From the NCBI GenBank assembly GCA_934675575.1, contig CAKUQQ010000003.1, forward strand, positions 124,001 to 188,000: a stretch of 64,000 nucleotides of DNA, in the 5' to 3' direction. A model generated the notes under the pieces. That model saw only the letters and a list, made by a program, of their open reading frames with translations. It had not been told where the DNA came from and made no database searches. The translations under genes were made by a program, and so were the position numbers. Positions 1 through 8,484 of this stretch are shown here, one piece after another. The DNA is from an uncultured Muribaculaceae bacterium (GTDB lineage: Bacteria; Bacteroidota; Bacteroidia; Bacteroidales; Muribaculaceae). How positions within the stretch are numbered: position 1 is the stretch's first letter; each line of letters opens with the position of its first letter.

Positions 1-1827
1 TGTGGCTTTCCAGCCGGCGGCCGATGTGTAGGTGCCATAGAGGCCAGTGGCATTGCCGCTGTTCATGGTCTCAAGGTCGGCGCGAGTGCCGATTTCCGGT
101 GTGGGTGGAGTGACAGACTTGCTGGCGTTGAACTTCACGTCGTCAACCTCCCATGTGGAGTAGTTGGCATCGGTTTCACCCACATAGCGGAAACCTATGT
201 AGTAGCTGCCGTCGGCATATTTGCTGAGGTCGATGTCGCCCGATTCAGTCCACTCAGAGTAGCCGCTTGCAGGAGCAGAGGCGAGTTTAGCACTGAGCTT
301 GTGGAGAGTGGCGGTGTTGGGGTCGTCGGTAGTGAGGAGATAAACCTCAAGATTTGTCTTGGTGCTGCCATAGCTGTTGACTTGGGTGCGGAATGAGAGA
401 ATCTTCTTCTCGGCATTCTTTATGTCAACGGCAGGCGAGATGAGCCAAGAGTCGAATGGGGCAGTGCCCTTGTAGCCCGACATCTTGGCGAAGTGGTTGC
501 CGCTGAACTCGTCAACATACCAGTCCTTGTTGCCTTTGACCTTGAGAATCTTCCAACCGTCGGGAATCTTGGCACTTTCAAAATCTTCGCTGAGCGATTT
601 TGCTCCGCCAGTGGTGATAGACAGCTTAAACTCGCCGGCCGAACCGCTATTGCTTGTGACACCGTTTGCGCCCATGTAGGTGGCAAATGTGCCCTTGACC
701 CAGATTTGTGTGCCGAGCAGCTCGGCATTGTTTTTGAGGTTGGCTTGCTGACGGAACACCGAGCCTTGTGGAAGCGACACGACGACGCATTGTGAAATGT
801 CGCGCGATGTGGCACTTGGGCCGATAACAAGAGTATTGTCGAGTGTTGTGGGAGCTTTCCACTCAATGTCGGAGTTGCTCTTCACTTGTGTCACTTCTGG
901 AGCCACAGCACCCACTATGTAGCCGGTCATCCAGCCACTGCGGTTTTTGTTTTGCAAATTCACCACAGAGTCAACGGTGAATGGGTTGACGAGTGTGCCG
1001 AGGTTGCTTGTGTCGAAACCAACGCAGTCTTCAACCGAGCGAATGAGAATCTGCCATGATGAACCGTAGAAGCTCAAGATGCCCACCACGCTGCCTGTGC
1101 CGCTTGGCAGAGGAGTGTTTTTGAACGAAGCGTAGTTGCTGTTGCGCAGAATTATGGTGTTGCCTTCGGTGTCTTCGATAGAGCGGTTGGTTGACGCGCT
1201 CGACTCACTGAAAGTGTTTTTGCCGTCGGCGTCGGTGAACTTCACGTTGTCGAAGCGCACGAGCTGGCTTTGCCACTTGCGGAGCGAAGCGGCATCGGTA
1301 GCCGAGATTTCCTTGATGGTGGTGGTGACGGTGTCGATTTTGCCGGGTTCGGGCAGACCGTTGAGTTCGGCTGCGTCTTTAAAAGTCTCAAGCGGCAGGA
1401 ACGAGGCCTCGTAGGTGTCGCGATAGGCTTGAGGATAGCCTATCTGCTGCAAGCCGTTGTATTTGCCTACCCACAGACCTTTCATGGGAATCACAATTTC
1501 CTGGCCTATGCGGTAAGATGTGTAGAGGTCGTTGCCGTTGATGGAGATGGCGATTGCGCCGGTCTCGTCTTGAATGACAAGGCTCTTGTAGATGTTGCCG
1601 CTGGCATCGCTGCTGACCACGCGTCCGTGAATCACGATGTCGTCTTTCACTGTGTCGATGTAGTTGGTGGCATCGTTCCAGTATTTCTCCTTGAGTTGTG
1701 CTATTGTGGTGTTTGGCGTGTGCTGTGCCGACGGAATGACAACCGGTGGAGTGTCGAAGTCATCGTTGCAGCTCCATGCCAAAACCATAGCGAGAAGCAT
1801 GCCGAGATATAAGTTGAATCGTCTCAT
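1..1827 (-). CDS. DUF5689 / choice-anchor J surface lipoprotein (3' end outside window)
   Basis: The frame starts at an ATG at 1827 and stays open for 609 codons to the window edge, so the C-terminus is missing. The N-terminus is a lipoprotein signal (LAWSC, Cys20), which predicts lipidation and probable surface exposure. Residues about 40-280 match the DUF5689 pattern, including an OB-fold-like stretch (VVSSDASGNIYKSLVIQDETG). Residues about 410-600 look like a choice-anchor J jelly roll (SEDFES...PDGW, DSWLISPAVD). It lies 45 bases downstream of a TonB-dependent receptor on the same strand, and a secreted nuclease gene lies beyond that receptor. OB-like domains in secreted nuclease systems bind nucleic acid, so a role in capturing nucleic acid at the cell surface is inferred. 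The family call is fairly firm; the substrate is not shown. Confidence 0.82.
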   Translation of the reverse strand, partial: MRRFNLYLGMLLAMVLAWSCNDDFDTPPVVIPSAQHTPNTTIAQLKEKYWNDATNYIDTVKDDIVIHGRVVSSDASGNIYKSLVIQDETGAIAISINGNDLYTSYRIGQEIVIPMKGLWVGKYNGLQQIGYPQAYRDTYEASFLPLETFKDAAELNGLPEPGKIDTVTTTIKEISATDAASLRKWQSQLVRFDNVKFTDADGKNTFSESSASTNRSIEDTEGNTIILRNSNYASFKNTPLPSGTGSVVGILSFYGSSWQILIRSVEDCVGFDTSNLGTLVNPFTVDSVVNLQNKNRSGWMTGYIVGAVAPEVTQVKSNSDIEWKAPTTLDNTLVIGPSATSRDISQCVVVSLPQGSVFRQQANLKNNAELLGTQIWVKGTFATYMGANGVTSNSGSAGEFKLSITTGGAKSLSEDFESAKIPDGWKILKVKGNKDWYVDEFSGNHFAKMSGYKGTAPFDSWLISPAVDIKNAEKKILSFRTQVNSYGSTKTNLEVYLLTTDDPNTATLHKLSAKLASAPASGYSEWTESGDIDLSKYADGSYYIGFRYVGETDANYSTWEVDDVKFNASKSVTPPTPEIGTRADLETMNSGNATGLYGTYTSAAGWKAT

Positions 1828-1872
1828 AATTATTTGTAGTGTTATTGTTGTCGTTTGTTTGGAAAATTAGAA

Positions 1873-4626
1873 TTAGAAACGCACACCCATGTTGACGTAA
1901 ATCTTGAAGCCCTGGGTGAAGTAGTATTTGTTGGGATACTTTGAAGTAGTGTAGTTAGTGTAGTCAAAACGTCCTTGCTGATAGCCGCCTGTCATGATGT
2001 TGCGGTTATTGAGAATGTTGTTGAGGTTCACATTGAAGTTGAGCGAGGCGGTGCGGTTGAGATAGATTACCTTGCCAATGCTTGCGTTGAGCACAAAGGC
2101 GTCTTTGAGTCGCTCTTGGTGAGTGATTTCTTTCACCTTGCTCTCATACTGCTCCATAGTTTCGCACACGGTCCACAGGTTAGGCATGGCCTCGTGGCGT
2201 ATTGGCGACAGGTCAACGTAGGCGTCGCCCAGCCAGCTGCCGTTGATTTCAAAGAACCACATGTGTGGAGCTGTCCAGTTGAGGCTGAGAGAGTAGGCTT
2301 GTTGAGGAGTCTCGCCCACATAGAAGTTTTTGAGATACACGATTTGGGTGGTGTCGGGTTGCGAGCCGTTCTCGTAGCTGCGTGTGCCGGTAGGACGGTT
2401 TTTGTAGGTGTAGCGCGAGAATGTGGCTGCTCCGCTCACTGCCAGCGAAGGTGTGAGCTTGTAGGAGAAGCCGAGCTCAATGCCGCGGTGAGCCTTGTGC
2501 ACGTTGATGAGCGAGTAGTTCATGGCTGTGCGGTAGAGGTCGTCGTAGAACGAAGTGCGCTCGTTGCCGTTGCGGAAGTCGGTCCAGTAGGCTGTGATGG
2601 AGCCGCGGAATGTGCGGTAGTTCCAAGTGTAGCCCAAATCAAATGACGATATTCTCTCGCTTTCGAGTCCTGTAATCACGTCGTCCTTGATGCGCGGTGA
2701 GATATAGGCGTTGTAGGGGCGCGGTGCCACGGTGCCATAGAAAGCGTGTGCCGAGAAGCTGTTGCGTCCGTCGAGCTTATACACGGCTCCGGCCTTGAGG
2801 CGGAAGTTGACAAACTTGTGCGACTCGCCCTTGCCATAGGAGTTTTCGGGGGCACGGCCATTGCGCATTTTTCCGTCGCGCTGGAACATGGTGTAGCTCA
2901 AGTCGGCAGCATAGTTGATGTCGAACTTGGCGAGGTTCACCACATTTTGCACCCAGAGGTTGGTGTTGAGCGAGTTGATGTTGTAGTCATAACCGAAGCG
3001 GTCGCCTTCAAGCACCTTGCGGTTTGGATTGTCGATGTCGTTTTGCAAGATTTGATTGTCGCCAGGGAAGTCGCGCTCGCTGAATTGGTCAACGTCGAGC
3101 CAGTAGCGTCCGCCAAGCAGGTCTTTGACTGTCTTGTAGTATGACGACACGGTGTAGTTGGCGTTGAGTCCGCCTTGCAGGGTCACCGTGTTTGAGAGCC
3201 GGGTGTTGAGGTTGGTGTTGAACAGCCATGCGGCTTGATTGCTGTGGCGTTTTTCGAGAATGTAGGTAGAGCCTTTGCTCACGCCTGTCACATCGGCTTC
3301 GTGATTGTTGAGGGCATTGATGCTGTAAAGCTCGTTCCAGTTGATTTGGCGGAATGAGTCATCGCGAGTCCAGAGGTCGGTGTAGTAGTCGGCTATTGAC
3401 TGGTCTGACCAGTATGACGGCAAATAGCGGTAGTAGTCAGGACGGGGGTCGCGTGCATTATACCAGTTGAGAGCCGAGCTGCTGTAATATGATTTCTGAA
3501 ATGCTATGCCTGTGGTGAGTTTTGTGTCGAGGCTCTTGTCCCACACCCAGTTGAGAATAGTGGTCGGGGTAAAAGATTCCACCACCTTGGCATTGCGCTT
3601 TTTGCCGTCTTGCCAGCCCCAGTTAGGGTTGTAGAGGTTGTTGCCGGCCAGGTCGCAAGCCTCAAGGAATGTGGCAGAGCTTCCGGCACGCTTAGTGGGT
3701 GCTCCAAAAGTGGTGAGGGCTATGCTGTGGTGACTGTTGAGCACTTTCTGCACAGCGAGAAAATAGCCGGCGCTGTTGTAGAACGAGCCAGGCGTGATGC
3801 CTTCGTCGGCGTAGCGGCCCACGGCCGACACTGTCATTGCCCAGCCTTGCTTGTTGAGTCCGGTGCTGTAAGTGGCCATTACGCGCGTTTTGTAGTTGCC
3901 GTTGGTGTAGGCTACACTGCCGCGAAAGCCGGGAGCAAAATCCTTGGCGAAGGTGTAGATGTTGCTGGCTCCGCCTATGTCGCCAAAGGCGTAAGACGTG
4001 TATTCAAGGCCTTGGCCTATGCTTTTGCTTTTGAATGCCTGATTGAGTCCGCCGAGCATTGAGTAGTTGAACTGTCCGCGTGCCGCATCGTTGAAGTTTA
4101 CACCATTGATGGCTGTGGAAGTGTAGTTTGATTCATAGCCGCGCAGTCTGAACCTCATGATGCTGAAGTTGTAGCTTGCTGCTTGATAGAACGGGTCGTC
4201 GCCTGCGCCCGAAAGCAGAGCCACCGACTGGGTGTTGCCTTCCTCGTCCTCAAGCTGCGACGCTGTGAGGGCATTGTCGTAGATGGTGTTTTGGTAGTCT
4301 TGTGCAGCGGCATTGAACGCCTCTGGCGTGAGCTTCACCTCGCCGAGGTTTTGCTTTTCGCCACTTGCTATGTTCACAGCCAGTGTGGCATCTTTGTAGC
4401 CATAGGCAATGACGATGAGGTTGTCGCTGCCGGCTTTGGCGTTGGTGAATGCGAAAGCGCCGTCGGGGCCGGTGGTTGCCGTCAGACCTTGGCTGTCGAG
4501 CATCACTGTGGCGTCGGCTACCGGTTTGTTGCTACTGGCATCAATCACCTTGCCCACCAAGCCTGTGTCGGCCAGAGCCGGCAACCAAGCCAAGACGGTT
4601 AATAGCAAAAACAGTTTGATTTTCAT
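1873..4626 (-). CDS. TonB-dependent outer-membrane receptor
   Basis: This 917-residue protein has a Sec signal (MKIKLFLLLTVLAWLPALA), then a carboxypeptidase-regulatory-like beta domain at about 21-100 (GLVGKVIDASSNKPVADATV), a plug region and a long beta-barrel ending in an aromatic strand (FKIYVNMGVRF). It would import a ligand across the outer membrane using TonB energy. It does not have the SusC signature and no SusD gene is adjacent. Instead the DUF5689 lipoprotein follows it on the same strand and a secreted endonuclease gene is divergent. Such trios suggest uptake of nucleic-acid breakdown products or phosphate-containing ligands, which is inference. The receptor assignment is secure. 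Confidence 0.9.
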   Translation of the reverse strand: MKIKLFLLLTVLAWLPALADTGLVGKVIDASSNKPVADATVMLDSQGLTATTGPDGAFAFTNAKAGSDNLIVIAYGYKDATLAVNIASGEKQNLGEVKLTPEAFNAAAQDYQNTIYDNALTASQLEDEEGNTQSVALLSGAGDDPFYQAASYNFSIMRFRLRGYESNYTSTAINGVNFNDAARGQFNYSMLGGLNQAFKSKSIGQGLEYTSYAFGDIGGASNIYTFAKDFAPGFRGSVAYTNGNYKTRVMATYSTGLNKQGWAMTVSAVGRYADEGITPGSFYNSAGYFLAVQKVLNSHHSIALTTFGAPTKRAGSSATFLEACDLAGNNLYNPNWGWQDGKKRNAKVVESFTPTTILNWVWDKSLDTKLTTGIAFQKSYYSSSALNWYNARDPRPDYYRYLPSYWSDQSIADYYTDLWTRDDSFRQINWNELYSINALNNHEADVTGVSKGSTYILEKRHSNQAAWLFNTNLNTRLSNTVTLQGGLNANYTVSSYYKTVKDLLGGRYWLDVDQFSERDFPGDNQILQNDIDNPNRKVLEGDRFGYDYNINSLNTNLWVQNVVNLAKFDINYAADLSYTMFQRDGKMRNGRAPENSYGKGESHKFVNFRLKAGAVYKLDGRNSFSAHAFYGTVAPRPYNAYISPRIKDDVITGLESERISSFDLGYTWNYRTFRGSITAYWTDFRNGNERTSFYDDLYRTAMNYSLINVHKAHRGIELGFSYKLTPSLAVSGAATFSRYTYKNRPTGTRSYENGSQPDTTQIVYLKNFYVGETPQQAYSLSLNWTAPHMWFFEINGSWLGDAYVDLSPIRHEAMPNLWTVCETMEQYESKVKEITHQERLKDAFVLNASIGKVIYLNRTASLNFNVNLNNILNNRNIMTGGYQQGRFDYTNYTTSKYPNKYYFTQGFKIYVNMGVRF

Positions 4627-4815
4627 AAATAGGTTGTTTATAATTTTTGTGATATGTTAACTCAAGATGTTGCTTAGTGAATTAGTGCACAAATGCCACA
4701 AAGACAAGATTGTGCGTCTGAATTTTTACAAAAGTTATCAAAAGTACGAATTAATTTTGTGAAAATGTGTTGTTTTGTCGTTAAAAAACCGTGACATAAC
4801 TATTTAATGGCTTTG

Positions 4816-4849
4816 TTTTGTGTTTTTTGCCAAAAAGTGATTATTTTTG
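4816..4849 (+). promoter_or_regulatory. Bacteroidota-type promoter for the secreted nuclease
   Basis: TTTG at 4817-4820 and TATTTTTG at 4842-4849 are separated by 21 bases. This matches the Bacteroidota -33/-7 pattern (TTG, TAnnTTTG). The coding start lies 39 bases beyond the -7 element. Confidence 0.5.
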
Positions 4850-4888
4850 GGAATTGAAAATTTGTGCTAACAACATTATCCTGCATCA

Positions 4889-5932
4889 ATGAAAAAGATT
4901 TTGATATTTGCGCTGGCCATTGTTACTGTAGCGCTGGCGGTGAGGTCGGAGAAACGCTACTCCATGTATGGCGTGATGTTTTACAACCTTGAGAACCTTT
5001 TCGACACAATCAACAACAATGGAAAATATGACCTGGAGTTTTCTCCAAATGGCCAGAGACAGTGGAACGGCGAGAAATATTGGAAAAAACAGCATAATTT
5101 GGCTTATGCCATAAGCAAGATGACCACGAAGGCCACTCCCATGGGACCTGTGCTGATAGGTGTGTCGGAGGTGGAAAACATCACCGTGCTGCAAGACCTG
5201 GTGAAGCAACCGGAAATTCGCCAGTGGCGCTTGCAGATAGTACACCATGACTCACCCGACCGCCGCGGCATAGATGTGGGATTGCTCTATAATCCGCGCT
5301 ATTTCAAAGTGCTTAATGTGACCAACCAAAAGCTTGAGGTACCGGGCCGGCCCGACTTCCGCACCCGCGACCAGCTCTGCGTGACCGGAATGCTTGCCGG
5401 CGAGAAAGTGAGTGTGCTCGTTAACCACTGGCCGTCGCGACTTGGAGGACAGGAGGCTTCTAACTTCTTGAGAGTTGCCGCCGCCAAACTGGCTCGCAAG
5501 ACAATAGACTCGCTGATGCAGGTTGACCCGGAGCAAGGCGTGATATTTATGGGTGACTTGAATGATGACCCGCAGGACTTGAGCTTGACTGAAGGAATGG
5601 GGGCAAAACACAAGATTTCAGACGTGAAGAAAGGCGACATGTATGACCCGTGGTGGGACTTGCTTGAAAAAGGCATTGGCACTCTGGCCTACAAGGGGCA
5701 ATGGAACTTGTTTGACCAAATTTTGGTTAACGACAATCTGCTTCGCTATCACGACAGTGCCGACAAAAAGAGCCTCACTTTCTTCAAGGCCGAGGTGATG
5801 AACAAGGAGTTCTTAAAGACCAAGGACGGTGACCGCAAGGGTTATCCGCTGCGCACATACTCGGCAGGTGTGTTTCTCGATGGTTTCAGCGACCACTTCC
5901 CAACCCAAATATTTCTGGTAAAGGAGCTTTAG
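4889..5932 (+). CDS. Secreted endonuclease/exonuclease/phosphatase family protein
   Basis: The 347-residue product has a short signal peptide (MKKILIFALAIVTVALA) and then the EEP fold typical of DNase I-like hydrolases. Visible catalytic motifs are the N-terminal NLENLFDT (metal-binding Asn/Glu), VNHWPSR (His), GDLNDDP (metal Asp/Asn) and the C-terminal SDHFP catalytic His. It would hydrolyse phosphodiester bonds in nucleic acids, or a sugar or lipid phosphate, outside the cytoplasm. It is divergent from the TonB receptor and DUF5689 lipoprotein genes, which supports a joint role in nucleic-acid scavenging. Its stop is 4 bases from the stop of the next, convergent gene. The exact substrate is not determined by the motifs. 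Confidence 0.88.
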   Translation: MKKILIFALAIVTVALAVRSEKRYSMYGVMFYNLENLFDTINNNGKYDLEFSPNGQRQWNGEKYWKKQHNLAYAISKMTTKATPMGPVLIGVSEVENITVLQDLVKQPEIRQWRLQIVHHDSPDRRGIDVGLLYNPRYFKVLNVTNQKLEVPGRPDFRTRDQLCVTGMLAGEKVSVLVNHWPSRLGGQEASNFLRVAAAKLARKTIDSLMQVDPEQGVIFMGDLNDDPQDLSLTEGMGAKHKISDVKKGDMYDPWWDLLEKGIGTLAYKGQWNLFDQILVNDNLLRYHDSADKKSLTFFKAEVMNKEFLKTKDGDRKGYPLRTYSAGVFLDGFSDHFPTQIFLVKEL

Positions 5933-5936
5933 GTGT

Positions 5937-6671
5937 TTAACCGGCAATTAGGGCTGCTATTAAATAGAATAATAACAATCCAATGACTATTGACCAGCAG
6001 CCGCACCCACGGTTGCCTGATGTGCTATTGCCTTGTTTGCCTTGCACCTCCTCCATTGCCATCATCACGGGGTCGAATCTGTGCGACCGCTTGATTGCAA
6101 ACGGCAACGACTGGTTGTGCTGTATTAGAATTTTGCGAGGCCGGCCGTGGTTGTCAGGGCCCACTATGCCATTTTCCTCAAGTTGCTGCATTAGCTGGGC
6201 AGCGCGTTCATAGGATATGTTGAAATATTGCTGCAGCATGATGGTGGTGATGGCATTGCATGTGCCGATGTAGCGCACGGCATCGTCGTAGAACACGTCG
6301 CGCTGCTGCGCCTGTGCTGGCAGCTCCGGAGGAGTGACGGCTGCAGTGGCGGTGCGAGTGTCGCTTGGCTTGCTTGGTGCGTTTGCTGGCTTTGGAGCTG
6401 GTGCGGAATTGAAACTGTGGCCGCACTCCGGACAGAAATTCGGATTGCCGTGCAGCCTTTTTCCGCAGCTTGGACATGTGACCTCTGTTTCGGTTGGCTT
6501 GGCGGCTTCGGCTGGAGCGGCTTCGTCGAAGTCAAGCGGTATGTAGGCGTAGTCGCCATCGATTTTAAGTGTGGATAGACACTGTGGGCACACAATGTGG
6601 TTTTTCAGCGCGGATAGTTCCTGCTTGCTGATTTCAATCTCTTTTCCGCATTTGGGGCAACGATACTTCAT
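5937..6671 (-). CDS. Double zinc-ribbon protein with FtsK-gamma-like winged helix and C-terminal membrane anchor
   Basis: I choose the ATG at 6671 (244 residues) rather than 6692 because the product then begins MKYRCPKCG, matching the upstream paralogue MKFVCPKCG. Zinc ribbon 1 has Cys5, 8, 28 and 31; zinc ribbon 2 has Cys66, 69, 80 and 83. Residues about 125-184 (DVFYDDAVRYI, ISYERAAQLMQQLEENGIVG, GRPRKIL) match the winged-helix gamma domain of FtsK/SpoIIIE, which reads oriented DNA motifs in those translocases. No motor domain is present. A hydrophobic segment at 226-243 ends the protein. It is the last gene of the eight-gene operon. It may be a membrane-tethered DNA-binding or protein-docking factor; that role is inferred. 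Confidence 0.8.
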   Translation of the reverse strand: MKYRCPKCGKEIEISKQELSALKNHIVCPQCLSTLKIDGDYAYIPLDFDEAAPAEAAKPTETEVTCPSCGKRLHGNPNFCPECGHSFNSAPAPKPANAPSKPSDTRTATAAVTPPELPAQAQQRDVFYDDAVRYIGTCNAITTIMLQQYFNISYERAAQLMQQLEENGIVGPDNHGRPRKILIQHNQSLPFAIKRSHRFDPVMMAMEEVQGKQGNSTSGNRGCGCWSIVIGLLLFYLIAALIAG

Positions 6672-6681
6672 AAAGCAAATG

Positions 6682-7092
6682 TCACATTTCAATTAGTTTA
6701 CCAAAAAGCACATAAATCACAAAAAGCACGGCTGTGAACGCCACCGAACGCCAAAAGCACCCAAACGACGACACTGCAAGCAGCGACGATGTGCGTGACG
6801 GCTTGCTGTTTTTTGTGGTCTTGCGTGCCGGGTGGCTGTTTCGGTTGTTGCTGTAGCCGCTGTCGGAAAAGTTGATTACCGGCTTTGATTGCGCGCTGCG
6901 GCGAGGTGGCGGTGAGGAGTATGGCTTGGCAGCTGTGCGCCGTGGTGGTGGGGTGGCAGGCGATGACGGCTTCTTGTAGGGTACGGTGGTTGCTGTGAGG
7001 CACTGTGGGCACACGATGGTGCCTTTAAGTGCCACCAACTCGCTATTGGTGACCGTGATTTGTCTGCCACACTTGGGACACACGAATTTCAT
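6682..7092 (-). CDS. Small membrane-anchored zinc-ribbon protein
   Basis: This 136-residue protein has one N-terminal zinc ribbon (Cys5, Cys8, Cys28, Cys31), a Pro/Arg/Ser-rich linker and a hydrophobic segment near residues 115-132. The ribbon is clearly paralogous to that of the next gene, sharing the spacing and the words CPKCG and IVCPQCL, so the two arose by duplication. With the start chosen for the next gene, the gap is 10 bases. The topology suggests a cytoplasmic ribbon tethered to the inner membrane. No enzymatic domain is visible. A partner or scaffold role in the operon's complex is inferred. Confidence 0.75.
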   Translation of the reverse strand: MKFVCPKCGRQITVTNSELVALKGTIVCPQCLTATTVPYKKPSSPATPPPRRTAAKPYSSPPPRRSAQSKPVINFSDSGYSNNRNSHPARKTTKNSKPSRTSSLLAVSSFGCFWRSVAFTAVLFVIYVLFGKLIEM

Positions 7093-7132
7093 TTGTCGTT
7101 TTTTTTCTTGTAATGATTATGTTTACTTTTCT

Positions 7133-7678
7133 CTACGGCTCAAGGACAATCTGGTTGTGCTTGTAGTCAACAGTTACCGTGCCAAATCGGCTCAAAACGG
7201 TTTGGCCGAGCAGCAGCGGCGCTTCTTGGCTTTCGCTGACGGAGGCCTTGACATTGTGAACAGTGATGCCGCCTATCGTCACGTCTTTCAGATTGATGAT
7301 GGCGTTGGTGGAAACGCGGCCAGTGGCATCGAACATCTGGCCTTGACCCACGAAATCTTCTTTCGACAGTTTGCCTTGGCGGTAGAGAAATGATGCTTCG
7401 ACCACCGACAGGCACACAACCGAGGCTCCAGTGTCGAAAACGAACTCCATTTCAGTGCCGTTGACTTTGGCCGGCACATAATACACGCCACTTTTGTCGG
7501 GGCGCATGGCAATGACCTGCTTGCCGCCATTTCGCAGAGTCCTATCGCTTCCGCGTGCCGCCTTGCGCTCACTGACGCGTGCTTCTCCACCTTGCGCCAT
7601 GCGTTGCCTGCGGCAGCTTTGACCACCAAGGGCGATTGTTGCGGCAAGGGCTGCGATGAAAAGCGGTTTAAGCCTCAT
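7133..7678 (-). CDS. Exported retropepsin-like aspartic protease
   Basis: The 181-residue product starts with a signal sequence and a possible lipidation Cys22, although the preceding residues (GGQS) make a poor lipobox. Residues 75-181 form a single retropepsin-type unit: the catalytic DTGAS motif at 82-86, a flap-like region with DATGRVSTNAIINL, and the hydrophobic C-terminal element LLLGQTVLSRFGTVTVDYKHNQIVLEP. Single-domain members act as homodimers. It would work in the periplasm or at the outer leaf of a membrane. Its start codon lies within the end of the upstream gene (11-base overlap), which points to translational coupling. Cleavage of an operon partner is a reasonable guess, not shown. 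Confidence 0.82.
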   Translation of the reverse strand: MRLKPLFIAALAATIALGGQSCRRQRMAQGGEARVSERKAARGSDRTLRNGGKQVIAMRPDKSGVYYVPAKVNGTEMEFVFDTGASVVCLSVVEASFLYRQGKLSKEDFVGQGQMFDATGRVSTNAIINLKDVTIGGITVHNVKASVSESQEAPLLLGQTVLSRFGTVTVDYKHNQIVLEP

Positions 7679-8468
7679 AGTGGATTGTGGCTTGGGTTTT
7701 TATGTGCCAACGGCCGTTGATGAGAGTGGCTGTGCCGGCGGTGTCGGTGACAATGCGGTTGCTGCCGTTAGACGTTTGTATGTTGTGCCCTGTGCATGCC
7801 GTGGTGAGATTTTCGGTGGGCATCATGAGGGCAAGCAACTGCATTTTGGGGTCGTCCACCACCACGAATGTGCCATTAGTGCCGTCGGTGGTGGTGAGAA
7901 CAAACATGGTGTTGCCGTTTTCAAACGTGGCTGTGGCACGAGGGAAGCTGCCGTTGGCATCGGGCTTTGGCAGATATAATTGTCGTGGCACAGGAGTGGC
8001 CGGGGTGACAGGCTTGGGTTTGGTCACAGCCGCATGCGTCGTGCTGGGGTGTGGTTGTGGCTTGGGGAGCGGTATGCGTGGGGCATTTGCCGTTTTGTGC
8101 AAGTTGTCGAGCTGGGCTTTCGTGTCGGCGAGCTCATTTTTCAGTTTGTTTAAATCTTGCTGCAATGCCTTGATGAGTGCCTTGTTGCGGCGGCCGGAGT
8201 TGCGCGCCACGACAAGAGCCACTACAGCCACGAGCAGCGACAATCCACAGGCTGCCCACAAACGGCGAGCGGCTATGGTTTGTGTTTCGTCAGTTGTCTC
8301 TTGGGTGGCTACAGGTGTGTTGTCGGTTGCCACGGTGTTGACGCTGACGGAAGCAGCGCTGTCGCGCACAGCAGAGTCGTTTGCCGTAGAGGAGGAGTCT
8401 TGCTGGGCACTGGCCAAAATGGTTATGCCGCACACAAATGAGAGGAATAATATAACTAACTTTTTCAT
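7668..8468 (-). CDS. Single-pass membrane protein with coiled coil, unknown function
   Basis: I do not recognise this 266-residue protein. It has a signal-like N-terminus (MKKLVILFLSFVCGITILASA), a Ser/Thr/Ala-rich stretch, a second hydrophobic helix at about 69-87 (LWAACGLSLLVAVVALVVA), a charged coiled coil at about 95-125 (LQQDLNKLKNELADTKAQLDNL), a Pro-rich linker and a C-terminal beta-rich domain at about 165-266. It lies 16 bases after the actin-like gene and overlaps the protease gene by 11 bases. The layout fits an inner-membrane protein whose coiled coil and beta domain sit on one side and contact other operon products. The protease encoded next could be its processing partner; this is speculation. 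Confidence 0.65.
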   Translation of the reverse strand: MKKLVILFLSFVCGITILASAQQDSSSTANDSAVRDSAASVSVNTVATDNTPVATQETTDETQTIAARRLWAACGLSLLVAVVALVVARNSGRRNKALIKALQQDLNKLKNELADTKAQLDNLHKTANAPRIPLPKPQPHPSTTHAAVTKPKPVTPATPVPRQLYLPKPDANGSFPRATATFENGNTMFVLTTTDGTNGTFVVVDDPKMQLLALMMPTENLTTACTGHNIQTSNGSNRIVTDTAGTATLINGRWHIKTQATIHYEA

Positions 8469-8484
8469 TTTAGTGCAAAGGTGT

